A stretch of DNA of 64,000 nt from Paludibacterium sp. B53371 (lineage in GTDB: Bacteria > Pseudomonadota > Gammaproteobacteria > Burkholderiales > Chromobacteriaceae). Shown piece by piece: positions 1 to 8,610 of the stretch. Location: the NCBI RefSeq assembly GCF_018802765.1, contig NZ_CP069163.1:62001-126000 (forward strand), in the 5' to 3' direction. The notes under the pieces are model-generated. The model did not search any database. It had not been told where the DNA came from and worked only from the letters and a program-made list of their open reading frames with translations. The translations under genes and the position numbers were made by a program. The first letter of the stretch is position 1; each line of letters begins with the position of its first letter.

Positions 1-471
1 GATGAGACGCTGGACGTGCTGTCCCCCCGGCAGGTCGCTGCCCTGCGCGACTTTGTCCGTGGCGGGAAACGTTATCTCGGGGTGTGCGCCGGGGCTTATC
101 TGGCGGCACGCTATAGTGATGCGGCCAGTCGCAAGCCGGCCTTCGGTCTGATTGCCCTCGATGAACTGCACCCGGAGACCCGCTATGCCCATGCCTCGTT
201 GCTGAAGGTCAGGTGGGGCGGCCAGTCGCGCTGGATGTACAACCAGAGTGGTGCGCATTTTGGCAAGCAGGCGCCCGCCGGTGCCAGGGTGCTCGGGCGT
301 TATGAGCAAACCGGTCGCATTGCCGCGCTGGAAACACGCTTTGGTCAGGGCAAGGTGGTGTTGATCGGCCCGCACCTGGAAGCGGATCAAAGCTGGTATC
401 GGCTGGAGGGGCTCAGTCTGCGCCATGGGCTGAATCAGGATCTGTTCCGTCAGGTGATCGACCAGCTGTAG
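1..471 (+). CDS. BPL_N-type glutamine amidotransferase-like protein (5' end outside the window)
   Basis: The reading frame is open from base 1, so the N-terminus lies outside the window and about 156 residues are visible. The segment GGKRYLGVCAGAYLA places a cysteine in a nucleophile-elbow context typical of class I glutamine amidotransferase-like folds, specifically the biotin-protein-ligase N-terminal (BPL_N) family. Later segments (YNQSGAHF, VVLIGPHLEAD) fit the C-terminal part of that fold, where the histidine of the active site is expected. Family members are mostly uncharacterised and often periplasmic or cell-wall related. The substrate cannot be told from sequence. The gene is followed after 106 bp by a lipoprotein gene on the same strand. 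Family assignment is fairly secure and function is open. Confidence 0.7.
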   Translation, partial: DETLDVLSPRQVAALRDFVRGGKRYLGVCAGAYLAARYSDAASRKPAFGLIALDELHPETRYAHASLLKVRWGGQSRWMYNQSGAHFGKQAPAGARVLGRYEQTGRIAALETRFGQGKVVLIGPHLEADQSWYRLEGLSLRHGLNQDLFRQVIDQL

Positions 472-577
472 CTTGTCATCAATCACAAATGGACAGGTTG
501 TATGCTGTCGGCATTGCACTATCATCATGGATGACCGGTGTGCCGATGGCACCCGGCATGGAACCGGGAGCCTGCCC

Positions 578-1144
578 ATGCTGCGTCGTTTTACCCCTGT
601 CATTGTGGTGTTCGCCACAGCACTGTTGTCGGCCTGCAGTTCGACCATGGCCCCTGTCGCCGGCACCGACAATGTCTGTGTCGGCGAGGTGCAGCCCATG
701 CCGCCCGGCGTGGTCGAGGTCGCTGATCCGGCGCTGCTGGCCCGGGCGCTCGGTGCGCCGCTGCAGGGCAAGCTGTGCCAGGGCAAGGTGGGACAGCTGC
801 AAGCCGGGCAAACGCTGACGGTGTACCGGGTGTGGGACAGCAGCAAGCCCTATACCGCGCTCGGTGGCTGGTGGTCGCTGCAGCGGCCGCAGGGGCCGCG
901 CGATGCCTATCGTCTGGCCAATGACATCTGCCCGTCCTGGAGTGCGCTGGATCATCTCAGTCGCTGCACGCTCAAGCCGGGTGCGCGGATGGTGCTGGGG
1001 CCGGGGCAGAGCGCTCAATGCGGCGAGACACAGATCTATCCTCCCTCTGCCGTCAATCAGGTGTATCTGCCGAATGATGCGCAGCATCAGCAGGTCGTTG
1101 TGGAGCACTGCGAGGATCTGGGCAGCTGGCCGACGCCGCCCTGA
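578..1144 (+). CDS. Putative lipoprotein, 188 aa
   Basis: The protein starts MLRRFTPVIVVFATALLSAC, a lipoprotein signal peptide ending in the lipobox LSAC, so it should be lipidated on cysteine 20 and anchored in the inner or outer membrane. The ATG at 578 is preferred because GGGAG lies just upstream. A longer frame from a TTG at 473 would bury the signal peptide. The mature part has six or more cysteines (for example in NVCVGEV, KLCQGK, NDICPSW, SRCTLK, AQCGET, VEHCED), suggesting disulfides outside the cytoplasm. No known domain was recognised. It ends 15 bp before the convergent monooxygenase gene. Confidence 0.7.
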   Translation: MLRRFTPVIVVFATALLSACSSTMAPVAGTDNVCVGEVQPMPPGVVEVADPALLARALGAPLQGKLCQGKVGQLQAGQTLTVYRVWDSSKPYTALGGWWSLQRPQGPRDAYRLANDICPSWSALDHLSRCTLKPGARMVLGPGQSAQCGETQIYPPSAVNQVYLPNDAQHQQVVVEHCEDLGSWPTPP

Positions 1145-1159
1145 GGCGCCGGCCGTGCT

Positions 1160-1507
1160 TCAGGCGCCGTGGCGTATCCGGCTGTCTGCCGGTGCCTGTG
1201 TCCGTTCATCGAGGCCGTAATCCCGCATGACGCTGGCGACCCGCAGGCGGTAGGCGGCAAAGACGCCGTTTCTGCCGGCCTGCTGCGCACGGCGATGGGA
1301 TGCCAGCGAGCGCCAGCGCGCAACGGCGTGTTCATCACGCCAGAAGGACAGGGACAGCAGTTTTTCCGGCTGGCTCAGGCTCTGGAAGCGTTCGATGGAG
1401 AGGAAGCCATCCATCTGCATCAATTCGTCCTTCAGTTGGGCAGCCAGGTCGAGATAGTGTGCTCGGGCGCCTTCTGCCGGTTCGACTTCGAAAATGACGG
1501 CAATCAT
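1160..1507 (-). CDS. Antibiotic biosynthesis monooxygenase (ABM) family protein
   Basis: A 115-residue protein beginning MIAVIFEVEPAEG, with the ABM/dimeric alpha-beta barrel pattern: an N-terminal beta strand, a helix with LAAQLKDELMQMDGFLSIERFQS, then SLSFWRDEHAVARWRSLASH. Members are small cofactor-independent monooxygenases or heme-degrading-like proteins, and many have unknown substrates. The start lies 11 bp downstream of the stop codon of the P450-like gene (1519), with AAAGG as a plausible ribosome site, so the two were one operon. Because the P450 gene is now split by a 16.8-kb transposon, transcription of this gene from the original promoter is probably cut off unless the transposon end provides a promoter. 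Confidence 0.8.
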   Translation of the reverse strand: MIAVIFEVEPAEGARAHYLDLAAQLKDELMQMDGFLSIERFQSLSQPEKLLSLSFWRDEHAVARWRSLASHRRAQQAGRNGVFAAYRLRVASVMRDYGLDERTQAPADSRIRHGA

Positions 1508-1518
1508 CGTTTTGACCT

Positions 1519-1658
1519 TTATTCAAATTCCACAACACGGGCATTAAGGGAACGGCGCCAGTGCCAGCTCGGCAGGGGGCGTCGGCTGATACCGCCTTGC
1601 AGCAGGTGTTCGATCCCCCCCTGGGCCACGGCATCTGCCCAGTCGGCGCCAGGGCAGG
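1519..1658 (-). pseudogene. Cytochrome P450-like gene, 3' fragment (split by the transposon)
   Basis: Read on the minus strand from the duplication at 1658-1654, this frame gives CPGADWADAVAQGG followed by about 30 more residues and a TAA at 1519. It is the C-terminal end of a P450, starting with the heme-ligand cysteine and the conserved following proline and glycine. The rest of the gene lies at 18463-19359 on the other side of the transposon. Joining the two with one copy of GCAGG gives an uninterrupted frame reading FGDGVHACPGADWA. The fragment has no start of its own except codons reached from inside the transposon left end. Confidence 0.93.
1654..1658. repeat. Target site duplication GCAGG, left copy
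   Basis: GCAGG stands immediately before the transposon terminal TGT (1659-1661). The same five bases stand immediately after the terminal ACA at the other end (18463-18467). Five-base duplications are the rule for Tn7-like transposons. Confidence 0.95.
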
Positions 1659-1864
1659 TGTGATCGGAACCATATCTTTGCCGTTCGGCAAGTTTATGCT
1701 TCCTGCCGACGCTCAAATCCGCTGATTTTTGCACCGTTTCTGTGCGTGGCATCTGTTGTTCCTCAAATTCCCTTTGCAAGACAAAGCTTTGGCCACGGCC
1801 CCACTCCGGCCAATTTCGGCAAGGTTATGCTTCCTTTTTTTGCCTGCGGCAAGGTTATGCTTCC
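1659..1864. repeat. Left transposon end with four TnsB-type binding repeats
   Basis: Four copies of an 18-bp motif close to CGGCAAGGTTATGCTTCC are present. L1 is the terminal copy, in inverted orientation (1665-1683). L2 (1686-1703), L3 (1817-1834) and L4 (1847-1864) are in the opposite orientation. L1 and L2 face each other across two bases and form a near-perfect palindrome of about 38 bp. The repeats are inferred to be TnsB sites, because they occur only at the two ends of this element and in multiple copies, as in Tn7. L3 and L4 are exactly 30 bp apart. Confidence 0.85.
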
Positions 1865-2093
1865 CATACAACGAAGTTACTAGCATGGACACGTTCTTGG
1901 GGCACCCTTGCGATCTTTCAGATCCGATGCTAGTTTTAAAGTGGGCTACTCGCCCGGGCTTCTCGGCCTGAGCTGCTGCCGGCTCGCTAGAGCGCTGCTT
2001 TCAATGCAGCGAGACCTCGCAGCATTTGTTCCTCCTGACGGAGGTCGAGTGCGTAATCGGCAGACATCGACCAATCTGAATTAGGAGTAACAC
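1865..2093. other. Leader region between left end and first cargo gene
   Basis: About 230 bp with no convincing gene. It has a GC-rich stretch near 1955-2055 with several short inverted segments (for example around GCTGCTTTCAATGCAGC, where GCTGC pairs with GCAGC), which could fold. The ribosome site TAGGAG of the following gene ends it. No promoter was identified with confidence. Confidence 0.3.
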
Positions 2094-3089
2094 ATGCAGC
2101 CCAAAACTTGGACGGCTTCGTCCATTGCCGCTTTTAAAGCAAACCTCCAACGCAACCCCAGCTGGCTTGTCCCTGTAAAGGACAGCGCGCTCAAGGAATC
2201 TATCCCTCGTGGCCTTGGTTTCAATACCGAAGCGGCTCTGGTTGCTGCGCTTAAAGAGACGCCGGAGCTTCCGAGCCGCGTATTTGACACAGATCTTTTC
2301 GTCGATCGCTTATCCGAACTCTCGGACGGACCATCCGCCGAAACGGTTGAGGCTGTACTCACTGGCGCGGGTCTTGAAATCAGCATCTGCAAACGCCAGG
2401 ACGCCCGCCAGCAAAGTGGCCGCTACTGGGACATCGCCTATGATGTAGAGGTACGGGTGACGGGGGTTCCAGCCGAAATCTTGGAAAAGGACATCATCTT
2501 CCATCTGCCGCAGTTCGGACGCGACTACAACAGTGAACCGTACCGGGTCGATTCCGCACACGACAGACGTGTTGCCGCGGAGTACCTACTGCGCCACTTT
2601 GGCACCCGTAGCACTACTCGTGTGGCAAAACTCTTGAGGGGGCACTGGTACGGGGGGTTTTACGTTTACGCTCACGCAGACCAAATTGATGATGAGCGCT
2701 GCATCCAAGCTGCAAAGACAGCTCTTGCTCGTGCCATCTTGCCATCGTTGCCGACGAAGGTACGCTGTGCCATTTTCAAGCCTGACAATTACGAGGCCGG
2801 TCGCGCCTGGCGAGTAGAAATGCGCCTTCCCGAAAACGTTTTGAAGCTCTGGCACAACTCGACGTTCAGCTTTGAGCTACCCCGAATGGAGAAGTGGCTC
2901 ATCCAAACAACTGCAGAATATCGGCACAACGGCATCGATGACGGTCGCTTCGTCGATGGCGTCTGGCGCGGCGACCTCTACTCGAATGGGGTGCCCGAGA
3001 AGGAGAACCTGATTCGTCTCGCACAGGTCAAGCGCCGGCTCTTGAAAAATGTGGACGATGTCATCAGGCGCAGCGACCTTCTTCCGTAG
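2094..3089 (+). CDS. Uncharacterised transposon-borne protein, 331 aa
   Basis: The gene starts at an ATG preceded by TAGGAG at a good distance and is the only gene between the left end and the transposition genes. I do not recognise it. No signal peptide or membrane segment is seen. The N-terminal part (SIAAFKANLQ, then SIPRGLGFNTEAALVAAL) looks like a small helical domain. The middle is a mixed alpha/beta region (YWDIAYDVEVRV, GGFYVYAHAD), and the C-terminus is basic (AQVKRRLLKNVDDVIRR). Its position beside the transposon end, opposite to tniQ, is where accessory transposition or cargo genes may sit. It is too short for TnsE and shows no similarity to it that I can see. It converges on tniQ with a shared terminator. 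Confidence 0.75.
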   Translation: MQPKTWTASSIAAFKANLQRNPSWLVPVKDSALKESIPRGLGFNTEAALVAALKETPELPSRVFDTDLFVDRLSELSDGPSAETVEAVLTGAGLEISICKRQDARQQSGRYWDIAYDVEVRVTGVPAEILEKDIIFHLPQFGRDYNSEPYRVDSAHDRRVAAEYLLRHFGTRSTTRVAKLLRGHWYGGFYVYAHADQIDDERCIQAAKTALARAILPSLPTKVRCAIFKPDNYEAGRAWRVEMRLPENVLKLWHNSTFSFELPRMEKWLIQTTAEYRHNGIDDGRFVDGVWRGDLYSNGVPEKENLIRLAQVKRRLLKNVDDVIRRSDLLP

Positions 3090-3099
3090 TCTGCTCAAG

Positions 3100-3146
3100 A
3101 AAAAACCGGGCATTTACCCATCCATTGGCCGAGTGCCCGGTTTTTT
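3100..3146. terminator. Bidirectional Rho-independent terminator
   Basis: AAAAAACCGGGCA (3100-3112) pairs with TGCCCGGTTTTTT (3134-3146) around a loop of about 21 bases. With A and T tracts on both sides it can end both the 331-aa gene on the plus strand and the tns operon on the minus strand. Confidence 0.85.
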
Positions 3147-3242
3147 GTAGAGGCTGGCATATCAAGTATTGGTATCGTGGTCAAACAAGCTTACTTCGCT
3201 TTTGCCATGATCGATTCCTTTGGCTGCTGAGAATAACAACAA

Positions 3243-4532
3243 TCACCTCAGTGCATCGCGCCAGCCAAGATATGCCTGACGCAAATACGGCCGAAGCAAC
3301 GAGAGTCTGTGCCGGCGAAAAACCTCCCGTACTCGACGACCGCTGGGATACAAATCGTTGGATACGATCTCAGCGACAGCCTGTCTGCCCAGCGCAATCT
3401 CTTGCGACTGCGATACCCGTGTCTGCCTGCGTTGCCATGCTTTATGGCGCAAGCCCAGCTCGACAACCTGCTCAGGAAACCAATACTTTGCGTAGCTACG
3501 CGACACGCCAAGCTGACGTAGTAGCACGGAGACAGGATGTTGCCCCTGCTCGGTCGCCAGCAAGTCCTGCAGGCGTTGCCCCAGTTCGCTCAAGGACAAC
3601 GCCGATGAGCCGCGTGGCTTTAACGTCAGCAGACCGTCCGGCTTCTTCGGGCGCTCGACAGCTCGATCCCCCGAAAACAATTCCGCCACCGGCACATTCA
3701 ACGCCTCGGCCACCTGCAGCAACAGCGGAAACGCAGGCTTCTGCCGCTTGCTGCTCCAGCCACTGATCGCCTTATACCCCAGCCCCATCATCAATGACAG
3801 TCGTTGCATCTCGCCGTCTGACCAGCGCTCGGCTGCGTGCGTCAGGGTCAGCAGCAATCGGTCCAGCGAGTACGCAGCATCGAATGCCGCCGTGGATGTC
3901 ATGGACTGCAGCAACTGTGCCCAGCGAAGCTCACGAGGCGCAACCGTGGTCGATACCGCAAGCGAGGACACTGGCGCCAGAAAACCAAAACAGTGCGTGC
4001 AGCGCGCCTGTTCCGGGTAATAAGGGATGAAGTCCTGGGGACAATTGCACCACGGACAACGGCTCTCCAGCGGTCTGTGGTGCCGCAAACAGACACGGTA
4101 GTGCTCCAGGCTCCACAACAGCGGGAAATAACTTTCCTGCCCGTTCTCGCGCTGTTCTGCAAGACAAGCCGGACACCACCGCACTTCGTTGGCCAGCAGC
4201 CCTGGGCTTTGCGGTGGGATCACGCCAGACCATGGCAGCAGCGTCAGTTGCGCCAGATCGGGCACGGCCGTTAGCTGGCCAAGCCCACGTGCAAACGCTG
4301 CGGCATAGCGGCCGACACCGTTAAGGGTGCGGGCCTGATGACGAAAGAACGGCGCATGCGGCTGCACAGAGCCCTGAGCAAGCTGCGGCCAGATCAGCTC
4401 GCGCACCATCGGCCGCACTTCGACCTGGTGCGCACGGGCCAGGCGCACCAGATAGGAGACCAGGCTTTCGCGTTGTGCTCCAGGCCCCAGCAACGGCGGC
4501 AGGGCGAACAAGATAGAGCGAGGCGGGGTCAT
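3243..4532 (-). CDS. tniQ: TniQ/TnsD-like target-selection protein
   Basis: A 429-residue protein of the TniQ family, which links TnsC to the chosen target DNA in Tn7-like transposition. The N-terminal TniQ segment contains RESLVSYLVRLARAHQVEV. It is followed by a zinc-binding region with paired cysteines and histidines (RWCPACLAEQ, LRHHRPLESRCPWC, CTHCFGFL). The C-terminal 220 residues contain a Cro/XRE-like helix-turn-helix (LLLQVAEALNVPVAELFSGD) and further basic helices. This makes it longer than the minimal TniQ of Tn5053 or CRISPR-associated elements and shorter than Tn7 TnsD (about 508). A TnsD-like, DNA-reading role is therefore plausible. Its start overlaps the tnsC stop by 4 bp (ATGA), so it is the last gene of a tnsAB-tnsC-tniQ operon. 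The actual target site recognised is not known. Confidence 0.92.
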   Translation of the reverse strand: MTPPRSILFALPPLLGPGAQRESLVSYLVRLARAHQVEVRPMVRELIWPQLAQGSVQPHAPFFRHQARTLNGVGRYAAAFARGLGQLTAVPDLAQLTLLPWSGVIPPQSPGLLANEVRWCPACLAEQRENGQESYFPLLWSLEHYRVCLRHHRPLESRCPWCNCPQDFIPYYPEQARCTHCFGFLAPVSSLAVSTTVAPRELRWAQLLQSMTSTAAFDAAYSLDRLLLTLTHAAERWSDGEMQRLSLMMGLGYKAISGWSSKRQKPAFPLLLQVAEALNVPVAELFSGDRAVERPKKPDGLLTLKPRGSSALSLSELGQRLQDLLATEQGQHPVSVLLRQLGVSRSYAKYWFPEQVVELGLRHKAWQRRQTRVSQSQEIALGRQAVAEIVSNDLYPSGRRVREVFRRHRLSLLRPYLRQAYLGWRDALR

Positions 4533-5725
4533 TTGCCGCGCTCCTGCCCGGCAAACAGATCTAGGTTACCGCCGACTGCATCGCGCTGGGCGCGCCGGGT
4601 ACCGACCGTCCGCTTTTGTCGGGGCTTGCCGAAATACTGGTCCAGGCCCTCGCCTTCGCTGGCTCCTTGGTTTTTCATCTCCTTATGGTGCCGGGTCAGC
4701 ATGTTCTTGATCTGACCCAGCGAGATGTCGCGTAGCTGTCGTTCTCCTTCAAATGCCTCACTCAGGATAGTGGCTATCGAGCGGTTGTCATGGGCATGCC
4801 GTTCCACCCAATCACGATCGAGACAGGTACAGCCGGCACGCATTGCAGTTTCAACCGAGACATCCAGCCAACGCTTCAGAATGCCGACACAACCCGCCGA
4901 CTTGAGATAAAAAAACTCCACGGCCTCGGCCAGGTCGGGTGACACTTCGCACGGCAAAAACTTCAGGAAGGTATTCAGCGCTCCGGAGAACGCCTCGCGA
5001 TCGAAAGGCGTGCCCCAGTCATAACGCGGGAACTGCAAAATCCGGCTGCGCCGAATCAGCTGCGCACTCTGGTTACGGATTTCCTGCAAGTCGTAAGTGC
5101 CGACCAGGATGATGACAGCGTTGGTCTGGATCGACAGCGACTTGATCGTCTCGAACTGACTCCGCAGCTCCTTCGCATGGGCACCGAGCAGAATGAGGTT
5201 CGCTTCATCGACGATGATGTAGCGAACCTTGCGGTGACGGATGGCGCCCTCCACGGCGCGCTCCAGGCTGCTGGCGGTCGGGGCCTCCCGATGCAGGCGC
5301 ATAGGCTGGTCGAGATAGCGGAAGCTGTCCATGGCAAACGGTAACTTCATCTGCGGACTGCAACTGTCCAACTGATTCAGCAACCGGATATAAAAATCCT
5401 TCCAGTTAAACGCCTTGCACCCCGGCGAGACGGCGGAAAGGTGCACCACCGGAATATGGCCAGGATGAGCCTGCCGTGTCCCCTGCTCATGCTCAAGAAT
5501 GAATTGCTCCAACTTGTGCGCCAGGGTGGTTTTACCAACGCCGGTGGGCCCGGTAACAATCACCAGGTTGGCATGCGACTTGTTCCAGATGGCGTTCTTG
5601 ATTTCCTCGACGGCACGATCCATGTGCGGATGCCGTATGGTCTTTTTCAGAAACAGCTCCAGCTGAGCCTCCTGTGCAGCGGTCAGCGGGATCGATGTGC
5701 TGTGATGCGGGATAGGATTCAGCAT
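4529..5725 (-). CDS. tnsC: TnsC-like AAA+ ATPase, transposition regulator
   Basis: A 398-residue AAA+ ATPase. Walker A is GPTGVGKT at residues 59-66. Walker B lies in VRYIIVDEANLI near residue 175, followed by sensor-type segments (NAVIILVGTYDL). This matches TnsC/TniB, the ATP-bound filament or ring that carries the target-site signal from TniQ to the transposase. The C-terminal tail is basic (PRQKRTVGTRRAQRD), as expected for contacts with DNA or transposase. The start is 2 bp from the stop of tnsAB and the stop overlaps tniQ by 4 bp, so the three are translationally coupled. Confidence 0.93.
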   Translation of the reverse strand: MLNPIPHHSTSIPLTAAQEAQLELFLKKTIRHPHMDRAVEEIKNAIWNKSHANLVIVTGPTGVGKTTLAHKLEQFILEHEQGTRQAHPGHIPVVHLSAVSPGCKAFNWKDFYIRLLNQLDSCSPQMKLPFAMDSFRYLDQPMRLHREAPTASSLERAVEGAIRHRKVRYIIVDEANLILLGAHAKELRSQFETIKSLSIQTNAVIILVGTYDLQEIRNQSAQLIRRSRILQFPRYDWGTPFDREAFSGALNTFLKFLPCEVSPDLAEAVEFFYLKSAGCVGILKRWLDVSVETAMRAGCTCLDRDWVERHAHDNRSIATILSEAFEGERQLRDISLGQIKNMLTRHHKEMKNQGASEGEGLDQYFGKPRQKRTVGTRRAQRDAVGGNLDLFAGQERGK

Positions 5726-5727
5726 GA

Positions 5728-8343
5728 TCAGAGATCTCCATACACAGGTAGCACATCAGGCAGAACGTACGGAGCGAACGTGTCAGGAATATCGACAACA
5801 GGAGCCGGTTGAGGCAACGCAGATTGTAATGTCGCCTGATAAAGCGCCTCTTCGTCTTCGCGCAGCACACGGAAATACTCAGCAGAGGTCTTGGCATTGC
5901 GGCGGCGTTGCGTCTCCAGCCCTTTACGAAAGAGACGGAATGCCGCAGCGGTACAGCGCATCTCGCGCTCGGTGCGATAGGCAAACAGATGGGGCTGCTG
6001 GCAACGGCAGATGTGCCATTCGCCGTCGAGATGGGCATACACAGTCGACAAGTCAAACGGATCATAGCGAACCAATGCGTGCATCTCCGACAGGCTGCGC
6101 CGGCGAAATGCCTCGCACCAATACCAAATACCGAAGTGCAACACCCCGCGACCAGGGTGAATCATCGATTCGGTCGACCGTACTGCCGGCAGGCACTGAA
6201 TGACAAACTCCTTGGTGTAGCTCAGCCGCAGGTGGTGACGCTGACCAAACTCGAACAGTCCGGCTTCGTAGACAGACCGAGGAGAGGCTTGCAACGTTGA
6301 GTGCGGCGAAACCTCGTAAACCTCCTTCAGCCACCGCTCGAATTGCACTTCAAGCTGATCCAGCGTCCAGACCGCAAGGCGGCGCGGATCATGGGTGGAT
6401 GAGCAAGAGCGGGGATCTCGCAACGGCTTGGTATTGCCGCGCAGGTTGTGCCACAGCTGCTTGTTGAGCACACCAAACAGGCGCTCCATCACTGAGCCAA
6501 ACCGTGGAGAATGCGGCGGGCGGGTCTTCTTGGTCATGGCAAAGGAGGCCAGCAGAACTTCGAAATACTCGCTGCCAAACTCCTTGCCGCCGTCGACCAC
6601 AATGGTTGACGGTAGCCGCCCATGGCGCTGGACACAGTTTCGCACCAGCATCATGCAGGTGGTGAAGTTTGGCGGATCAAAAGTGAGGTAGTAGGCCAGC
6701 ACCATCCGCGAGTAGGCGTCGATCAACACCGATAGCCAGACACGACACGCGACAGGCTTATCCTCGGCATTGAAACGCAGCATCAGGTCGACCTCGGTAT
6801 GGTCGATGTGGGCGATATCGAACGGGCGCTCGCCATGGGGAGGAAAGCCGCCCTCACCGTCCCAAACCAACTCTTCCAGGGTGTACGCCGCGCGGCTGCC
6901 TTCGCGCAGGAGCTTCCCCTCATGCGGGCTGCTGACCAGACATCGTTCGCGCGCAAACGTCTTCAGGCTGGGGGGAGTTAATCCCTGCTCCTCACAGCAC
7001 AACAACAACTCGCCGTAGGCATTCTCGATGCTGACCTGGTTTACCGAGAAATAGTGAGTCCGCAGGACTTGGTGCATCAGCTCAATCACTGTAGCGTCTA
7101 TTTTGCGTTGTCGATTGCCACGCCGATCACGGTGATCAATCAAGCCGACAAAACCATTGCCGAGCGAGGCCTCAGCCTCTCTGAAACGTTTGCGGAAAGT
7201 ACGCAAGGTGCGGACACTCAGCGCCGTCTGCCGAGAGGCATCGTGCAAAATCTCCAGCCGCAGCTTGGCAGTCTCCAGCATCGCCGGAGAACTTTGCGCA
7301 ATGCGGGCAGCAAGCAATGACTCGCGTACGTCGCCTCCGTGCGCGGGCGCTGCGCCCTTTAAGTCTCCTCGAGCACAAAGCTCATTGACGGTTTCCCACG
7401 ACAGCGCCAGCAATTCGCCGGCGGCGGAAACCAGTTCGAGCTTGTTGCTCTGGCTACCGGCCACTTTCCACGACTGATCGTTCCAGACTAATCGAGTACC
7501 AGGCTCAAAGGATATGACGGCATCGACAGGAAGCCGGCCACGCGTCAGCGTATGGGTTCGAAGACAGTCGGCGGCCAACACATCACGATAAACCGACACG
7601 GCAGCCGGGTCGGCCAATGGCGCCGCGGACAGATCAACATAGAGATGCCCGTCCGCAATCAGCTGATAAACCGCGTCTGCCGGCAACGCGGGATCCGCGT
7701 GCAACAGCTCGTAAAGCGACCAGCATGCCTGCCGGGCAAAAAGCTTTGCCGCCAACAACCGCTGTGCATCCGTTGGCGCGGGCGCAATCTCAAGCAAGTA
7801 GTCTTCGAGAAAACGTAGATTTCGGGTGAGAATCCAATCCGTCTCTCCGCCGGCACGGATTCGATACCGCAGTCCCAACCGTGCAGCAAACGCCTCGCCG
7901 GGAGGGCTGAACCAGCCGCCATTCTCATAGCGGAAGCGCTCAGGATACTTGGCACTGAGTTTTCTCAGCTCCTGATCGTTCTTGCATTCCACCCAGCCAA
8001 CAAAATCTTCGGCAATCAGAAAATAGTCAGGCGTATGCGGAAACGCCACCTTGCGCCCGTTGCCATTGATGTAGCTCAGCTTGATGGGCTCAGGCTGGTC
8101 ATAGAACTCGTGTACCTTGGGATCGTGCTCCCACTCGTACAAGGCAGCCAGTTCATTGGTATGGCTCTCGGCCTGAATCACACACCTCATCTTGCGACTG
8201 GGGAATCGGCAAGACACATTGCCGATGCGGCTCGCAACCCGGCGACTGGGCTGCTGGTTACGGACACGCTGCACCACCTTGCAGGCCTGGCGTGACAATT
8301 GCAGCTTCAAACAAAACGTCGACAGTTCTTCTTCGTTCAACAT
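5728..8343 (-). CDS. tnsAB: TnsA-TnsB fusion transposase
   Basis: A natural fusion of the two Tn7 transposase subunits, 871 residues. Residues about 50-185 are a TnsA-type endonuclease domain of the restriction-enzyme fold, with an early glutamate (HTNELAALYEWE), the aspartate of HTPDYFL and the ECK motif of VGWVECKND. It would cut the 5' ends. The remainder is TnsB-like: helix-turn-helix segments, then an rve/DDE domain with Asp514 (IAHIDHTEVD), Asp584 (VVDGGKEFGS) and Glu620 (GSVMERLFG), then a beta-barrel and C-terminal region. All catalytic residues appear present, so cut-and-paste transposition is expected. The ATG at 8343 is chosen because GGAG stands 8 bases upstream. A longer frame from 8394 lacks such a site. 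Confidence 0.93.
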   Translation of the reverse strand: MLNEEELSTFCLKLQLSRQACKVVQRVRNQQPSRRVASRIGNVSCRFPSRKMRCVIQAESHTNELAALYEWEHDPKVHEFYDQPEPIKLSYINGNGRKVAFPHTPDYFLIAEDFVGWVECKNDQELRKLSAKYPERFRYENGGWFSPPGEAFAARLGLRYRIRAGGETDWILTRNLRFLEDYLLEIAPAPTDAQRLLAAKLFARQACWSLYELLHADPALPADAVYQLIADGHLYVDLSAAPLADPAAVSVYRDVLAADCLRTHTLTRGRLPVDAVISFEPGTRLVWNDQSWKVAGSQSNKLELVSAAGELLALSWETVNELCARGDLKGAAPAHGGDVRESLLAARIAQSSPAMLETAKLRLEILHDASRQTALSVRTLRTFRKRFREAEASLGNGFVGLIDHRDRRGNRQRKIDATVIELMHQVLRTHYFSVNQVSIENAYGELLLCCEEQGLTPPSLKTFARERCLVSSPHEGKLLREGSRAAYTLEELVWDGEGGFPPHGERPFDIAHIDHTEVDLMLRFNAEDKPVACRVWLSVLIDAYSRMVLAYYLTFDPPNFTTCMMLVRNCVQRHGRLPSTIVVDGGKEFGSEYFEVLLASFAMTKKTRPPHSPRFGSVMERLFGVLNKQLWHNLRGNTKPLRDPRSCSSTHDPRRLAVWTLDQLEVQFERWLKEVYEVSPHSTLQASPRSVYEAGLFEFGQRHHLRLSYTKEFVIQCLPAVRSTESMIHPGRGVLHFGIWYWCEAFRRRSLSEMHALVRYDPFDLSTVYAHLDGEWHICRCQQPHLFAYRTEREMRCTAAAFRLFRKGLETQRRRNAKTSAEYFRVLREDEEALYQATLQSALPQPAPVVDIPDTFAPYVLPDVLPVYGDL

Positions 8344-8610
8344 TTTCGGCACTCCTGTTTGCGGTGTATCGCCATTGCTGCTGCTCGCCTTCAAAGAGGG
8401 CGATACAGAGCTCTAGCGATCAACGGCCAATCGCTTCGGGTCAGAAAACAGGCGCAAAAAGCCCTACCGACCAAGCGATCAGATCAATGGAAAACAAGGA
8501 TTTAGCCCCGAAGGGCACAGGGAGGCCGACGGCCATCAATAGATATTGACAACCATCGTTAGGACGCCGAGAATCTGAGCATCAGGAGCGAAAACTGATG
8601 CAGTTTCTGC
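8344..8610. promoter_or_regulatory. Upstream region of the tns operon
   Basis: No gene is seen in this stretch between tnsAB and the AlpA-like regulator gene. It must carry the promoter for tnsAB-tnsC-tniQ. It contains short direct and inverted elements (for example GATCAACGG and CGATCAGATCAATGG), which are candidate binding sites for the AlpA-like protein. Exact promoter boxes could not be fixed by eye. Confidence 0.4.

Noticed and set aside
1960-2090. Structured RNA or guide-like RNA near the left transposon end
   Set aside because: Some short inverted segments exist, but there is no convincing covariation-type stem set or terminator. It remains unassigned leader DNA.
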